A stretch of DNA of 64,000 nucleotides. Origin: Deltaproteobacteria bacterium. GTDB lineage: Bacteria; Myxococcota_A; UBA796; UBA9615. The notes under the pieces were generated by a model. The model searched no databases and was not told the DNA's origin. It saw only the letters and a list, made by a program, of their open reading frames with translations. Location: contig JAGSHC010000002.1 in the NCBI GenBank assembly GCA_023954745.1, positions 49,526 to 113,525 of the forward strand, written 5' to 3'. Positions 1-11,352 of this stretch are shown piece after piece (the stretch's first letter is position 1; every line of letters starts with the position of its first letter). Made by a program: the position numbers and the translations under genes.

Positions 1-311
1 GCAGCGAGGGCCAGCAAGAGCAGGAGAACCAAGAACAGCAGGAGCAGCAGGAAGGTGGCGCCGCCGAAGCCGCGGACATCGACCGCAGCTCGGAGGCCGG
101 CGACGACACACCCGCCGACGGCGCCGTATCCTCCTCCACCGAAGAGGCCGAAGGCGATGACCGCCCCAGGGCCGTGGTGGAGGGTGCCCTGACCGAAGAA
201 CAGGCCGAGCAGCTCCTCAAGGCGCTGGAAGCGGACCAGTCGAACCGACGCGAAGAGCGCACGGAGCGCGAAGCGAAGCGTGGTCGGCGCGCGGCGGGCA
301 AGGACTGGTGA
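1..311 (+). CDS. BatB/BatC-type VWA/TPR protein, C-terminal fragment (truncated by window start)
   Basis: Open frame from base 3 (SEGQQEQENQEQQEQQEGG...ALTEEQAEQLLKALEADQSNRREERTEREAKRGRRAAGKDW*); Q/E-rich tail followed by batD and batE. Confidence 0.7.
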   Translation, partial: SEGQQEQENQEQQEQQEGGAAEAADIDRSSEAGDDTPADGAVSSSTEEAEGDDRPRAVVEGALTEEQAEQLLKALEADQSNRREERTEREAKRGRRAAGKDW

Positions 312-2032
312 TGGTTCGTACTCTCATCGTCAGCTTCGTCGTCGCCGTGTGCATCGGGCTCCCTGGCCTGGCGAGGGCCCAGAGCGTCACGCTCGTGTGT
401 GACCGGCCCATCGTCGCGCTCAACGGGTCAGCCACGGTCGAGGTGGTGGTGCAGGGCGGCACGAACATCACGGGCAACCCGAGCTTTCCCCGCAGCAACG
501 GATTCGCGCTGGCGTTCGCCGGGCAGTCCAGCTCCTTCCAGATGGCGCGGGGCAGCGTCTCCCAGTCGGTCACCTACAGCTACCGCCTCACTGCCAAGAC
601 GGTGGGCGACTGGACCCTCGGGCCGGCCGAGGTGAGCATGGGGGGCAAGAAGCTGAAGAGCGCCCAGCTCGAGCTGAAGGTGGTGAAGGGCAACGCCAAC
701 GCCAACAGCGCCGCCGCCGCGCCCCCCGCCGGGGCCGAGCACTACGCCCGCGCCAGAGTCAGCAACCCAACCCCCTACGTGGGTGAGGCCTTCACGTGGT
801 TCCTCGAGGTGGGTAGCTCGGGCAGAGTGCGCCAGCCGAGCTTGCCGGGGCTGCCCGACTTCGACGGCCTGAGCTCCGAGCCCGGCATCGAGCCACAGTG
901 GACCAACACGCGGGTGATGCGGGATGGGCGGCGCCTCGAAGTGTTTACCGCGGGACTGCCCGTCTTCGCGGTGGAGTCGGGGACGACCACCATCGGGCGA
1001 GCGGCCGTGACCCTCCCGGAGGTGCTGCGCGGACAAGGGCTCTTCGCCCGGGTGCGCGACCTTCAGTTGGAAGCGAAGGCCGTGCCGGTCAGCGTCCGAG
1101 CGCTGCCGGCCCGCAAGCCCAAGGACTTCAGCGGCGCAGTGGGACGCTTTACCTTGCGGGCTACCCCCGACACGACCGAGGTGAACGCAGGAGAGACCCT
1201 GACGTTGACGGTGCGGCTGAGCGGGACCGGGGCGCTCCGAGCACCCGAGCTCGTCACGAACCTGCCCGACACGTTGCGCGTGTACGACGAAGACCCGGAC
1301 GTGCAGGTCTCGCTCGTCGATGGCGAGGTCCACAGTCGCGCGATCTTCCGCAAGGCCATCGTGCCCCTGGAGCCAGGCACGTTCACCGTGCCGCCCCTGC
1401 GATTCACCTACTTCGACCCCACGTCCGGGAGCTACCAGACCGCCGCCAGCACCCCCATCGTGGTGCAGGTGACGGGAGCCGCCGTCGCCGAGCCCACGGT
1501 GGCTCGCAGCGAGGGCATCGCAGCGGGCAAGGAGGGCGTGGAGATCCTGGCGTCGGACATCCTCCCCCTTCGCACCGGAGACCGCCTGATGGGGCGTCAG
1601 GGGGTCGGCCTGGGCAGCCCAATCATTCTCGCCCTGCTGCTGCTTCCGTTGTTGGGATTCGGAGGCGCCGCGGCGCTGCGGGCCCGGGATCAGGCCGCGG
1701 GATCCGACCGGGGGCGACGCGCCGCGCTGGGCAAGGAGGCGAAGGCCGCCCTGAAGCGCGCCGGAGACGCAGCGAAGAGTGGGAGTCACGAGGAGGCCGA
1801 GAAGGCAGTCCGCGATTGGCTCACGACCCGCATGGAGCGGTCGGGCGCGAGCCTGTCCGCTGGGGAGGCCGCGGCCGCCCTCACCTCGGCTGGATGCCCC
1901 GCCGCGCTCGCCCAGGGACTGTCCGCGCTCCTGGAGCGGTCGGAGGGCGTGCGCTACGGCGGCGAGTCGCCGGGGACCCTCGCCGACGACTACGCGACCT
2001 GGGTCGCTGCGGCCCAAGGAGGCTGGCGATGA
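308..2032 (+). CDS. BatD-family (oxygen tolerance) protein
   Basis: Signal peptide, Ig-like repeats (TLVCDRPIVALNGSATVEVVVQGG), one TM helix then cytosolic tail; GTG/ATG start overlaps the upstream stop. Confidence 0.85.
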   Translation: MMVRTLIVSFVVAVCIGLPGLARAQSVTLVCDRPIVALNGSATVEVVVQGGTNITGNPSFPRSNGFALAFAGQSSSFQMARGSVSQSVTYSYRLTAKTVGDWTLGPAEVSMGGKKLKSAQLELKVVKGNANANSAAAAPPAGAEHYARARVSNPTPYVGEAFTWFLEVGSSGRVRQPSLPGLPDFDGLSSEPGIEPQWTNTRVMRDGRRLEVFTAGLPVFAVESGTTTIGRAAVTLPEVLRGQGLFARVRDLQLEAKAVPVSVRALPARKPKDFSGAVGRFTLRATPDTTEVNAGETLTLTVRLSGTGALRAPELVTNLPDTLRVYDEDPDVQVSLVDGEVHSRAIFRKAIVPLEPGTFTVPPLRFTYFDPTSGSYQTAASTPIVVQVTGAAVAEPTVARSEGIAAGKEGVEILASDILPLRTGDRLMGRQGVGLGSPIILALLLLPLLGFGGAAALRARDQAAGSDRGRRAALGKEAKAALKRAGDAAKSGSHEEAEKAVRDWLTTRMERSGASLSAGEAAAALTSAGCPAALAQGLSALLERSEGVRYGGESPGTLADDYATWVAAAQGGWR

Positions 2033-2802
2033 AGACTCCCCTGCTCCTCCTCCTGGTCACGGCGCTCCTCCTGCCGAGCCTCGGGTCGGCCACGCCCCAG
2101 TCCGACGGCTGCGTCACCCAATACAACGAGGGCGCCTACGCCGACGCTGCGGCGTGTTTCCAGGGACTCGAGGCCGAGGGCCACCTCACGGGAGACCTGC
2201 TCTACGACCAGGGCAACGCCTGGTACCGGGCGGGCGAGCTCGGGCAGTCCATCCTCGCGTGGCGCCGGGCGATGCTCCTCATGCCCCGGGACGGCGATCT
2301 CATCGCGAACCTCGACGCGGCACAGGAACGCACCCGCGACGAGATTCCGACTCCACGTGCCCGGGGCTTCGTTCTCGGTGCCCTGCTGCTTCCGGTGGAC
2401 CGGATGTCTGCGAGCGAGCTGTTGCTCCTCGGCGCACTCGGCTGGGCCCTGCTCTTTGGCGTGGGGGCGGTGCGCCTGCGGCGCGAGTTCCCGGGGGCGG
2501 CCGGACTGATGGCTCTGGGCGCGCTGTGCGCGGTCCTTGGTCTCGGAGGCTGGCTCTTCACCACTTGGGAAGAAGCCAACCACCCCGTGGCCGTCGTCCT
2601 CCTCGATGAAGTGACCGTGCGGTCGGGACGGGATCTGGGCAGCCGAGACCTCCTCGTCCTGCACGAGGGTGCGCAGGTCATCGTGGCCGAGGCCGACGCC
2701 GAGTGGGTGCAGGTCGGAATCGTCGACGGGCCGCGAGGGTGGGTCCCAGCAGAGTCGGTCGGCGTCGTTGAGTTATCCTCCGCCGACCGTGAGACCCGGT
2801 AG
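2029..2802 (+). CDS. BatE-like TPR protein with C-terminal SH3-like domain
   Basis: ATGA overlap with batD; NEGAYADAAACFQGLEAEGHLTGDLLYDQGNAWYRAGELGQSILAWRRA TPR, two TM helices, VRSGRDLGSRDLLVLHEGAQVIVAEADAEWVQV SH3b. Confidence 0.85.
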   Translation: MKTPLLLLLVTALLLPSLGSATPQSDGCVTQYNEGAYADAAACFQGLEAEGHLTGDLLYDQGNAWYRAGELGQSILAWRRAMLLMPRDGDLIANLDAAQERTRDEIPTPRARGFVLGALLLPVDRMSASELLLLGALGWALLFGVGAVRLRREFPGAAGLMALGALCAVLGLGGWLFTTWEEANHPVAVVLLDEVTVRSGRDLGSRDLLVLHEGAQVIVAEADAEWVQVGIVDGPRGWVPAESVGVVELSSADRETR

Positions 2803-2835
2803 GCCCGGTCCTACTTCGCGGACTGAACCGGACGC

Positions 2836-3582
2836 ATGACGTCCAGCCCGAGGACACCGATGAAGCGTTGGCTCTCCCCCCTGATTCTCCTGCTCTGCAT
2901 GGCTGTCGCCACCCCCGCCCTGGCGGGCCAGGTGAACATGAAGAAGCTCAAGAAGTGGCCCGACTCCGACAAGGTGTTGGCGCGCTCCTTCGACGTCTGG
3001 ATGACGGACGACGAGGTGAAGGTCTTCGAGAAGCTCACCTCGACTGAGGAGCGCCAGCAGTTCCTCGAGCAGGCGGGCTACTGGCAGATGTGGAAGGGCA
3101 TCGAGGACGAGATGATGCCGCTCGTCGTCAAGGGGGACGTCGTCAAGGGGATGAACCAGGACGAGGTCTACATGTGCTGGGACAAGCCCGTGAAGATCCG
3201 GAAGGACTTCAAGAAGGACGCCTACGTCGACATCCTCTACTACACCTTCGAGATCGACCGAAAGGGCAACGAGTTCCTCCTCGTCGAGGGCTCTCCCACC
3301 GCCTACAAGAACGACGAGGTCACCTACTACGTCTACATGGACAACGGCACCGTCTTCGCGGTGGTCGAGGCTGGTCAGGAGGAGGGCGTCCTCGACGACT
3401 TGCTCGAGGAGAAGAAGAAGGCCGCCGAGGAGAAGGACGCCGCGCGCCCCGTGGTCTCCGAGGACGACGCTCCCTCCTGGGACGACGCCGGGGAAGCCAA
3501 GGAAGGCGACGCCAAGGAAGGCGACGCCAAGGAAGGCGACGCCAAGGAAGGCGACGCCAAGGCGAAGGAAGCCTCTGACTAG
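2836..3582 (+). CDS. Hypothetical secreted protein with C-terminal AKEGD repeats
   Basis: Signal peptide MKRWLSPLILLLCMAVATPALA; GC3-rich codons; C-terminal repeat. Confidence 0.75.
   Translation: MTSSPRTPMKRWLSPLILLLCMAVATPALAGQVNMKKLKKWPDSDKVLARSFDVWMTDDEVKVFEKLTSTEERQQFLEQAGYWQMWKGIEDEMMPLVVKGDVVKGMNQDEVYMCWDKPVKIRKDFKKDAYVDILYYTFEIDRKGNEFLLVEGSPTAYKNDEVTYYVYMDNGTVFAVVEAGQEEGVLDDLLEEKKKAAEEKDAARPVVSEDDAPSWDDAGEAKEGDAKEGDAKEGDAKEGDAKAKEASD
3496..3555 (+). repeat. Coding tandem repeat, 15-bp unit gccaaggaaggcgac x4
   Basis: Four identical units read directly, encoding AKEGD. Confidence 0.95.
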
Positions 3583-3653
3583 ATCAGGAGGCGGGTTCCC
3601 ACCCGTGAGTCGCGCCGCCCCGCGCCCCCCGGACTGCTAGGCTCGCCCAGTCG

Positions 3654-5732
<2,079 letters not shown>

Positions 5733-5771
5733 TCAAGGGCGCTGCTCGCCAGGGTCTCTGGTGGGACCCAC

Positions 5772-7775
5772 TCACGCGCCGGCGACGACCACCAGGACCA
5801 GCTCCCAGGACGCGAGCACCGAGCCCCCATCGCTCACGATCTGCATGGGGAACACGAACACCTGGTCCTGCGGAATCAGCGACACCCCTGGGAACAGAGT
5901 CAAATCGAAGGTCACTGTGGTGCCCACCGTGACGTTCGGGGCCACCGCAGGCTGGATGTCCACGACGAAGTCCAGCGGGTCGTCATCCACTTCGAGGGTC
6001 AGATCGAACTGCCCCGAGTCGGTCAGGGCCTCGATGCCGTCGATGACGAAGGTGGTGACCTGACTGTCGAGCCCCACGAACACCATGGGCTCGACGGTGC
6101 CGTTGCCGTCGAGGTCCGCCAGTGAGCCGGTCTGATTCGCGAGGCCGTTCATCTGAGCCTGGGGCGTGGGGTCGGTGCCGATGCCGATGAACTTCGCGCC
6201 CAGGCTGTCCGCGGCGGTGACCACTGAGCTGAGCCCCGCGGCCGGAGAGCCCCCGGTCGGGTAGGAGAAGGTGGCGGGCTGATCCGCGTCACGCATCAGG
6301 TTGTCGGTCGTGTACACGAGAATGGGCACCGACCCGGCCCGGAACCCGGCGCCACCGATGGTGCCCGTTCCGGGGGTCCCCGGCGCGTTGGAGCCGGTGG
6401 CCGAGCCGCCGAAAGCGTCGCTGGCGCTGGCGATGAACGGGGGCACGTCGCTGTTGTCGGCGGTGCCGAAGGTCTGGTCGAGGACGTTGTCCCCATCCAT
6501 GTCGTACCCGACTCCCGTCAGAGACTGGTAGAGCGCTTCCAGGCTCGACTCCGGGAAGTCGCCCCCGTCGTGGTAGATGGGCGTCAGCCCGTCCAGAGCC
6601 TGCTGTACGAGCGCCGTGCTGGTGGTGATCTGCTGGTTCAGGGTGAAGGGCTTGTCGTTGAACCACCAGAACCCGAACGGGTCCAGCGCGTAGTCCTGGA
6701 ACTCCGCGACGCCAAACGCCAGGTCCGGGATGGTGATGTCCGAGACCACGTCGCTGAAGTTGTCCGCCATGCCCTCGAGTTCGTCCGTCATCGAGCACGT
6801 CGAGTCCAACACGAACAACACGTCCGCCTGGATGATCTCGGGCGTGAAGGGCACCTGCAGCGTGGTGTTCGCGCGGGGAGTGAGCTCGGCGTAGTACCCG
6901 GTGATGACGGAGGCAGCGTTGGTGGGGTTGGTGCCCGCGGCGATCTCGGCGAGGTCCGTGAAACCGTCGCCGTCGGTGTCCCGGTTGAAGGGGTCGGTGC
7001 CGTGGCTGGGCTCGATGTTGTCGTTGATCCCGTCGTTGTCCGAGTCGGCGTCCTCGAAGTCGTAGAAGCCGTCGTTGTCGGAGTCCAGCGGGTTGGAGGG
7101 ATCCGGGCCGATCTCGTCGGGGTCCAGGATTCCGTCGCCGTCCGCGTCGTCGTCGAGGTACGAGGGGACGCCGTCCCCGTCGGGGTCATCGTAGCCCTCG
7201 AGCTCGTCGGAGACTCCATCGCCGTCGCTGTCGAGGTCTTCGTGGTCGGGAAGCCCGTCCCCGTCGCTGTCCGGAGGGTCTCCGTCGGTGCCCGCCTCGA
7301 TGGAGTCCGGGATGCCGTCGCCGTCGTTGTCCGTGTCCGCGGCGTCGTGCACGCCGTCGCCGTCGAGGTCTCCCGCCCCCTCGGTGCTGTCCGGAATGCC
7401 GTTGCCGTCGCTGTCCGCGTCGAGGAAGTCCGGGATGTCGTCGCTGTCGCTGTCGATGGGCGAGGTGTTGGGGTCGCTGTCCCCCGCCTCGAGGCTGTCC
7501 GGCAGGCCGTCATCGTCGCTGTCGAGGTCGTCCGCGTTCGCGGCGCCGTCCCCATCGGCGTCGTCCTCGCCCTCGTGGATGTCGAGGATCGTGTCGCCGT
7601 CACGGTCCCCGGGGGCGGACGCGTCGTCGTCATCCCCGGAGGCGTCGTCGTCGTCGCTCCCGACGAGGTCGTCATCGTCGCCCGAGGGGTTCCAGCCGTC
7701 GCCGCCCCACGGGTTCTGACAGCCGGTCAGGGCGAGGAGCAAGACGAAGGGCAGACACCGGAGGGCGAAAAGCAT
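5772..7775 (-). CDS. Lipoprotein with Asp-rich linker, thrombospondin type 3-like repeats and VWA-like domain
   Basis: Lipobox LALTGC; DDDDASGDDDDAS; DxDxDGxxD repeats; VLFVLDSTCSMTDELEGM MIDAS-like motif. Confidence 0.88.
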   Translation of the reverse strand: MLFALRCLPFVLLLALTGCQNPWGGDGWNPSGDDDDLVGSDDDDASGDDDDASAPGDRDGDTILDIHEGEDDADGDGAANADDLDSDDDGLPDSLEAGDSDPNTSPIDSDSDDIPDFLDADSDGNGIPDSTEGAGDLDGDGVHDAADTDNDGDGIPDSIEAGTDGDPPDSDGDGLPDHEDLDSDGDGVSDELEGYDDPDGDGVPSYLDDDADGDGILDPDEIGPDPSNPLDSDNDGFYDFEDADSDNDGINDNIEPSHGTDPFNRDTDGDGFTDLAEIAAGTNPTNAASVITGYYAELTPRANTTLQVPFTPEIIQADVLFVLDSTCSMTDELEGMADNFSDVVSDITIPDLAFGVAEFQDYALDPFGFWWFNDKPFTLNQQITTSTALVQQALDGLTPIYHDGGDFPESSLEALYQSLTGVGYDMDGDNVLDQTFGTADNSDVPPFIASASDAFGGSATGSNAPGTPGTGTIGGAGFRAGSVPILVYTTDNLMRDADQPATFSYPTGGSPAAGLSSVVTAADSLGAKFIGIGTDPTPQAQMNGLANQTGSLADLDGNGTVEPMVFVGLDSQVTTFVIDGIEALTDSGQFDLTLEVDDDPLDFVVDIQPAVAPNVTVGTTVTFDLTLFPGVSLIPQDQVFVFPMQIVSDGGSVLASWELVLVVVAGA

Positions 7776-7807
7776 GAATCGAGGCTAGAAGCGGGCCTCG
7801 ACAACCG

Positions 7808-9424
7808 TCAAGGCTCAGTGAATGGGCTCAGTTCGGGAACAGTGGAAGCGCCCGGCGCAGAGGCGAATGGCTCCAGAGCGAGACGAAATTGTTCCATCGA
7901 TGAGTACCGACGATCCGGGTCCTTGGAGAGCGCTCGGATGAGGATTCCATCCAGTCCCTTGGGCACCTTGCCCGGCTCGAGAGCAAGGGAGGGCGGCTCC
8001 GGCGGCTCCTCCATGGTCTTCCAGAGCAACTCCTCCATCGTGGACGCCAGGAACACCGGCCGCCCGGTCAGCAGGTGATACGCCGAAGCTGCCAGCGAGT
8101 ACTGGTCTGCGCGGTGGTCGGCGCCCCCTCCTTCCAGAACCTCGGGCGCCACATAGAGGGGCGTCCCCATCACCGTGCCCACCGCGGTGAGGTTGGCGTC
8201 GGAGTTGCTCATCCTGGCGGCGGTCTTGCCGAGGCGGCGGCCACGGTCTCCGCGCTGGGTGTTGCCGTCGGTGACCTTACGGGCGATGCCGAAGTCGAGG
8301 ACCTTCACGACCTCGCGGCCGTCGGCGGTGCTCGCCAAGAACAGGTTGTCCGGCTTGATGTCGCGGTGGATGAGGTCCCGGGTGTGGGCTTCGGCGAGCG
8401 ACTCGCAGGCGTAGCAGACCCACCGGCACACCCGAGAGAACTCCTGGGGCCCCATCTTGTCGAGTTGTTCCTGAAGTGAGAGGCCCTCGAGGTACTCCAT
8501 CACGTAGAAGAGCTGACCCTGCTGGGTGACGCCGAAGTCGAAGACCTGCACGGTGTAGGGGGACCGAAGGAGCGAGGTCTCTCGCGCTTCGCGCTCGAAG
8601 CGTCGGCGCAACGCGCCGGAGGTGTCCCGGTCGGGATTGACGATCTTGATGACGCAGGGACGCCCCAGGTCCCGGTGCCAGGCCAGGTAGACGACCCCCA
8701 TGGCACCGCGACCCAGCTCCTTCTTGATCTTGTAGCGGCCCAGCGACCGCGCCGAGATCAAGCGCTGGTGCATGGCGTGGATCATGTCCGACGCCACGAG
8801 CCCCACGCCGGCGATGGCGAACAGCGGAAACAGGTTGGCTGCGAGGTACCCCATGGTGTCGGCGTTGCCGAACCAGGCGCGGTAGTCCCCTCCCGCGGGT
8901 CCGAACAGGAAACAGGTGATCGGATAGGAGAGGACCAGGAAGGACACCACGGGGATGTGCTTCATGGCGGGGCCCGGGACCAGGATGGTGCGGGCCATGA
9001 CGAGCAAGGTCGTGCCCGCGACGTACGGGCTCGCAGTGCCGCCCGTGGCCGCGGTCATGTATCCCAGAGCGAGACCCGGGGGCGCGAAGATGAGCCAGTC
9101 CATGGCCGCCACCGGCAAGCGGCGAGCGGCTCGCAGGAACACCCACAAGGCCACGAACCACAGCGTGATGCCGAAGCGGAGCACCAGGAACCCGGCGAGG
9201 GGGAGCTCGGGACGCCAGCTCTGCGCCGCAAGGAAGTCCACGACTCCGAACAGGGGCGACAGGATTGCGCCGAACATGGCAGCGGTGAGGAGGCGGGTGC
9301 GGAACAGCTCGTCGGTCTCGCGACGGTGCCGAGCTCCGAGGTTCTCTCGGATCTGAGTCTGACCCGCAGCACCGGCGCTCGAGGAAGCGCGCCTCGCGAG
9401 GTTCGGCGCTTTGCCCCGAGCCAT
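7808..9424 (-). CDS. Ser/Thr protein kinase with N-terminal multi-TM sensor region
   Basis: GRGAMGVVYLA, VIKIV, HRDIKPDN, DFGIA; about six hydrophobic segments precede the kinase. Start trimmed to MARGKAPN because the upstream ORF extension is antisense-frame noise over the next gene. Confidence 0.9.
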   Translation of the reverse strand: MARGKAPNLARRASSSAGAAGQTQIRENLGARHRRETDELFRTRLLTAAMFGAILSPLFGVVDFLAAQSWRPELPLAGFLVLRFGITLWFVALWVFLRAARRLPVAAMDWLIFAPPGLALGYMTAATGGTASPYVAGTTLLVMARTILVPGPAMKHIPVVSFLVLSYPITCFLFGPAGGDYRAWFGNADTMGYLAANLFPLFAIAGVGLVASDMIHAMHQRLISARSLGRYKIKKELGRGAMGVVYLAWHRDLGRPCVIKIVNPDRDTSGALRRRFEREARETSLLRSPYTVQVFDFGVTQQGQLFYVMEYLEGLSLQEQLDKMGPQEFSRVCRWVCYACESLAEAHTRDLIHRDIKPDNLFLASTADGREVVKVLDFGIARKVTDGNTQRGDRGRRLGKTAARMSNSDANLTAVGTVMGTPLYVAPEVLEGGGADHRADQYSLAASAYHLLTGRPVFLASTMEELLWKTMEEPPEPPSLALEPGKVPKGLDGILIRALSKDPDRRYSSMEQFRLALEPFASAPGASTVPELSPFTEP

Positions 9425-9425
9425 C

Positions 9426-11270
9426 TCAGGGGTCCCCGAAGCGCACGATCTTCTTGACCGTCTCTCCGTCGCGGACCTTGAAGCTGACGCTCTTCTTCTC
9501 TGCGGGTACGCAGCTTCCGCAATGGAACTCGAGCTTGTGCGACCCGGCGGAGACCTCCAGGCCGATCTTCGGGGTCTGGCCGATGTACGCCCCGTCGAGA
9601 TACAGGTTGGACCAGGGCTTGCTGTTGGCGTCGAGCTTCCCGCTGCCCGTCGCTGCCACCGGTGCCGGGGTCGGCTCCGGGGTCGGATCTGGCTTTGGCG
9701 CAGGTGTGGGGTCCGGCCTGGGCGCGGGCGTGGGGTCTGGCTTCGGCGCGGGCGTGGGGTCTGGCTTCGGCGCAGGCGCAGGCGTGGAGTCCGGGATCGG
9801 GGCCGGGGTCGGATCGGGGAGCGGAGGCGTGGGGTCGGTCTCCACGACCCCATCCCCGGCGAGATCAGCTCGGAGAACGGGCGAGTCCCCGGGATCGACC
9901 GTGGGACTGGTGACCTCCGGGCCGGGGGCGTCGTCGCTCGGGATGAGCAGGAACGCCACCAAGGCGAGCAGGAGGGCCGCGGTGACCAGGAGGATCGGCA
10001 GCGGCGACTTCTTCCGCTTGATCGTCTTCTGAATCCTGGTGGCGTCGATGGGGGCCGGGCGGGCGGCCCCCTCTCCCTCCGTCGCAAAGAAGTCCGCGGT
10101 CATGGGCCCAATGGGCGGCGGTGGACTGGAGCCCGCCACGGCGAGGGTCTCCGCGTAGGCCCCAGCGGACCCGGCCGAGGCGACGGGAGCCGGGGATCCC
10201 GGGGTAGAGCCGCCGAGGTACTGGACGTCCCCCGTGTCCAGGGTCTCGATGCCCCCGGTCTCGCCCTGGGACGACCCCGCGCCGAGCACCACGAGGGGCG
10301 CCGGCGGGCCATCCGGGCCCCAGGTGTCGTTGGCGGTGGGCGCCGGGAGAATCGACTCCCCTTCCTCTTCGAGCCACTCACTGAGGGTCGGTCCGGGCGG
10401 GAGCCCGCGCTTCACCTCCCGCAGAGCCTTCTCGATCGCTCCTGCAGACTCGAAGCGCCCCTCGCGGTCCTGAGACATGCACTTCTCCACCAAGGGGGCG
10501 AGAGGCGGGAGGCGCTTGGCGACCTCCGCCACGGCGGACTCGGAGTTGGCGTTGAGCACCGCGTGCATGATGGCGAGGAGGTTGTCGCCCTTGAACGGCA
10601 CATCGAGCGTGACCAGCTCGACCATGATGCTGCCGAGCGAGAAGAGGTCGGAGCGGGCGTCGAGCTTCTCGCCGGTCACCTGCTCGGGCGACATGTAGAC
10701 CGGAGTGCCCTTGGTCACGTCCGCCGCCGTGGTCTTGTAGAGGTTGCTGTCCGCCTTCGCGATGCCGAAGTCCAGGACCTTGACGTCCCCGCCCCGGCTG
10801 ACGATGACGTTGCCCGGCTTCAGATCACGGTGCACCAGATTCATGGGCTGGCCGTCGCGGCTCGACAGTGTGTGGGCGAAGTGCAGCCCCCTGCAGATGC
10901 CCGCGAGGATCTCGACGATGACCGAGGGTGGAAGCTCGATCCGTTGGCGGCGCGCCCTCTCGAGGAGCGCGTCCAGGGTCCACCCATCCACGAACTCCAT
11001 GGCCATGAAGTAATGGTTCTGGACCGAGTTGAACTCGTAGATCTCGACGATGTTCTTGTGGCGGAGCTGGCCACCGAGGCGGGCCTCGTTGATGAGGCTG
11101 CGCACCATCCGCTCGTCCTCCGTGAGGCGAGGATCGAGCCGCTTGAGCGCCACGTCCTTCTCGAAGCCCATGGGACCCGAGAGCACCGCGCGATACACCT
11201 TGGCCATGCCGCCCTCACCGAGGAGGCACATGAGGCGATAGCGACCGAAGGGGATCCCTTCAGAAATCAA
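9426..11270 (-). CDS. Ser/Thr protein kinase with TM helix, Pro-rich KPDPTPAP linker and PEGA-like C-terminus
   Basis: GEGGMAKVYRA, HRDLKPGN, DFGIAK; linker PAPKPDPTPAPKPDPTPAP; NLYLDGAYIGQTPKIGLEVSAGSHKLEF. Confidence 0.92.
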   Translation of the reverse strand: MISEGIPFGRYRLMCLLGEGGMAKVYRAVLSGPMGFEKDVALKRLDPRLTEDERMVRSLINEARLGGQLRHKNIVEIYEFNSVQNHYFMAMEFVDGWTLDALLERARRQRIELPPSVIVEILAGICRGLHFAHTLSSRDGQPMNLVHRDLKPGNVIVSRGGDVKVLDFGIAKADSNLYKTTAADVTKGTPVYMSPEQVTGEKLDARSDLFSLGSIMVELVTLDVPFKGDNLLAIMHAVLNANSESAVAEVAKRLPPLAPLVEKCMSQDREGRFESAGAIEKALREVKRGLPPGPTLSEWLEEEGESILPAPTANDTWGPDGPPAPLVVLGAGSSQGETGGIETLDTGDVQYLGGSTPGSPAPVASAGSAGAYAETLAVAGSSPPPPIGPMTADFFATEGEGAARPAPIDATRIQKTIKRKKSPLPILLVTAALLLALVAFLLIPSDDAPGPEVTSPTVDPGDSPVLRADLAGDGVVETDPTPPLPDPTPAPIPDSTPAPAPKPDPTPAPKPDPTPAPRPDPTPAPKPDPTPEPTPAPVAATGSGKLDANSKPWSNLYLDGAYIGQTPKIGLEVSAGSHKLEFHCGSCVPAEKKSVSFKVRDGETVKKIVRFGDP

Positions 11271-11352
11271 ACTGGTAGCGCTCCCCTCGGTCCATCAGCA
11301 ACGTCGCATTCTACGTGCGCAACCCGCCGGCGGCCACCGGGCCCGACAGCGT

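Noticed and set aside
428-2017. Long minus-strand ORF opposite batD (529 aa), and similar long antisense ORFs at 3666-5717, 11521-13443, 28886-30643, 30764-32947, 46607-48550, 54495-56801, 60395-62341
   Set aside because: Typical GC-rich antisense open frames; the opposite strand carries clear family motifs and these translations have no recognisable domain
6570-8078. Val/Arg-rich 502-aa + strand ORF
   Set aside because: Antisense to the thrombospondin-type-3 repeats; low-complexity artefact
9425-10087. N-terminal 220 residues of the 7808-10087 ORF
   Set aside because: Arg/Pro/Ser-rich out-of-frame reading over the adjacent PEGA kinase; replaced with the MARGKAPN start at 9424
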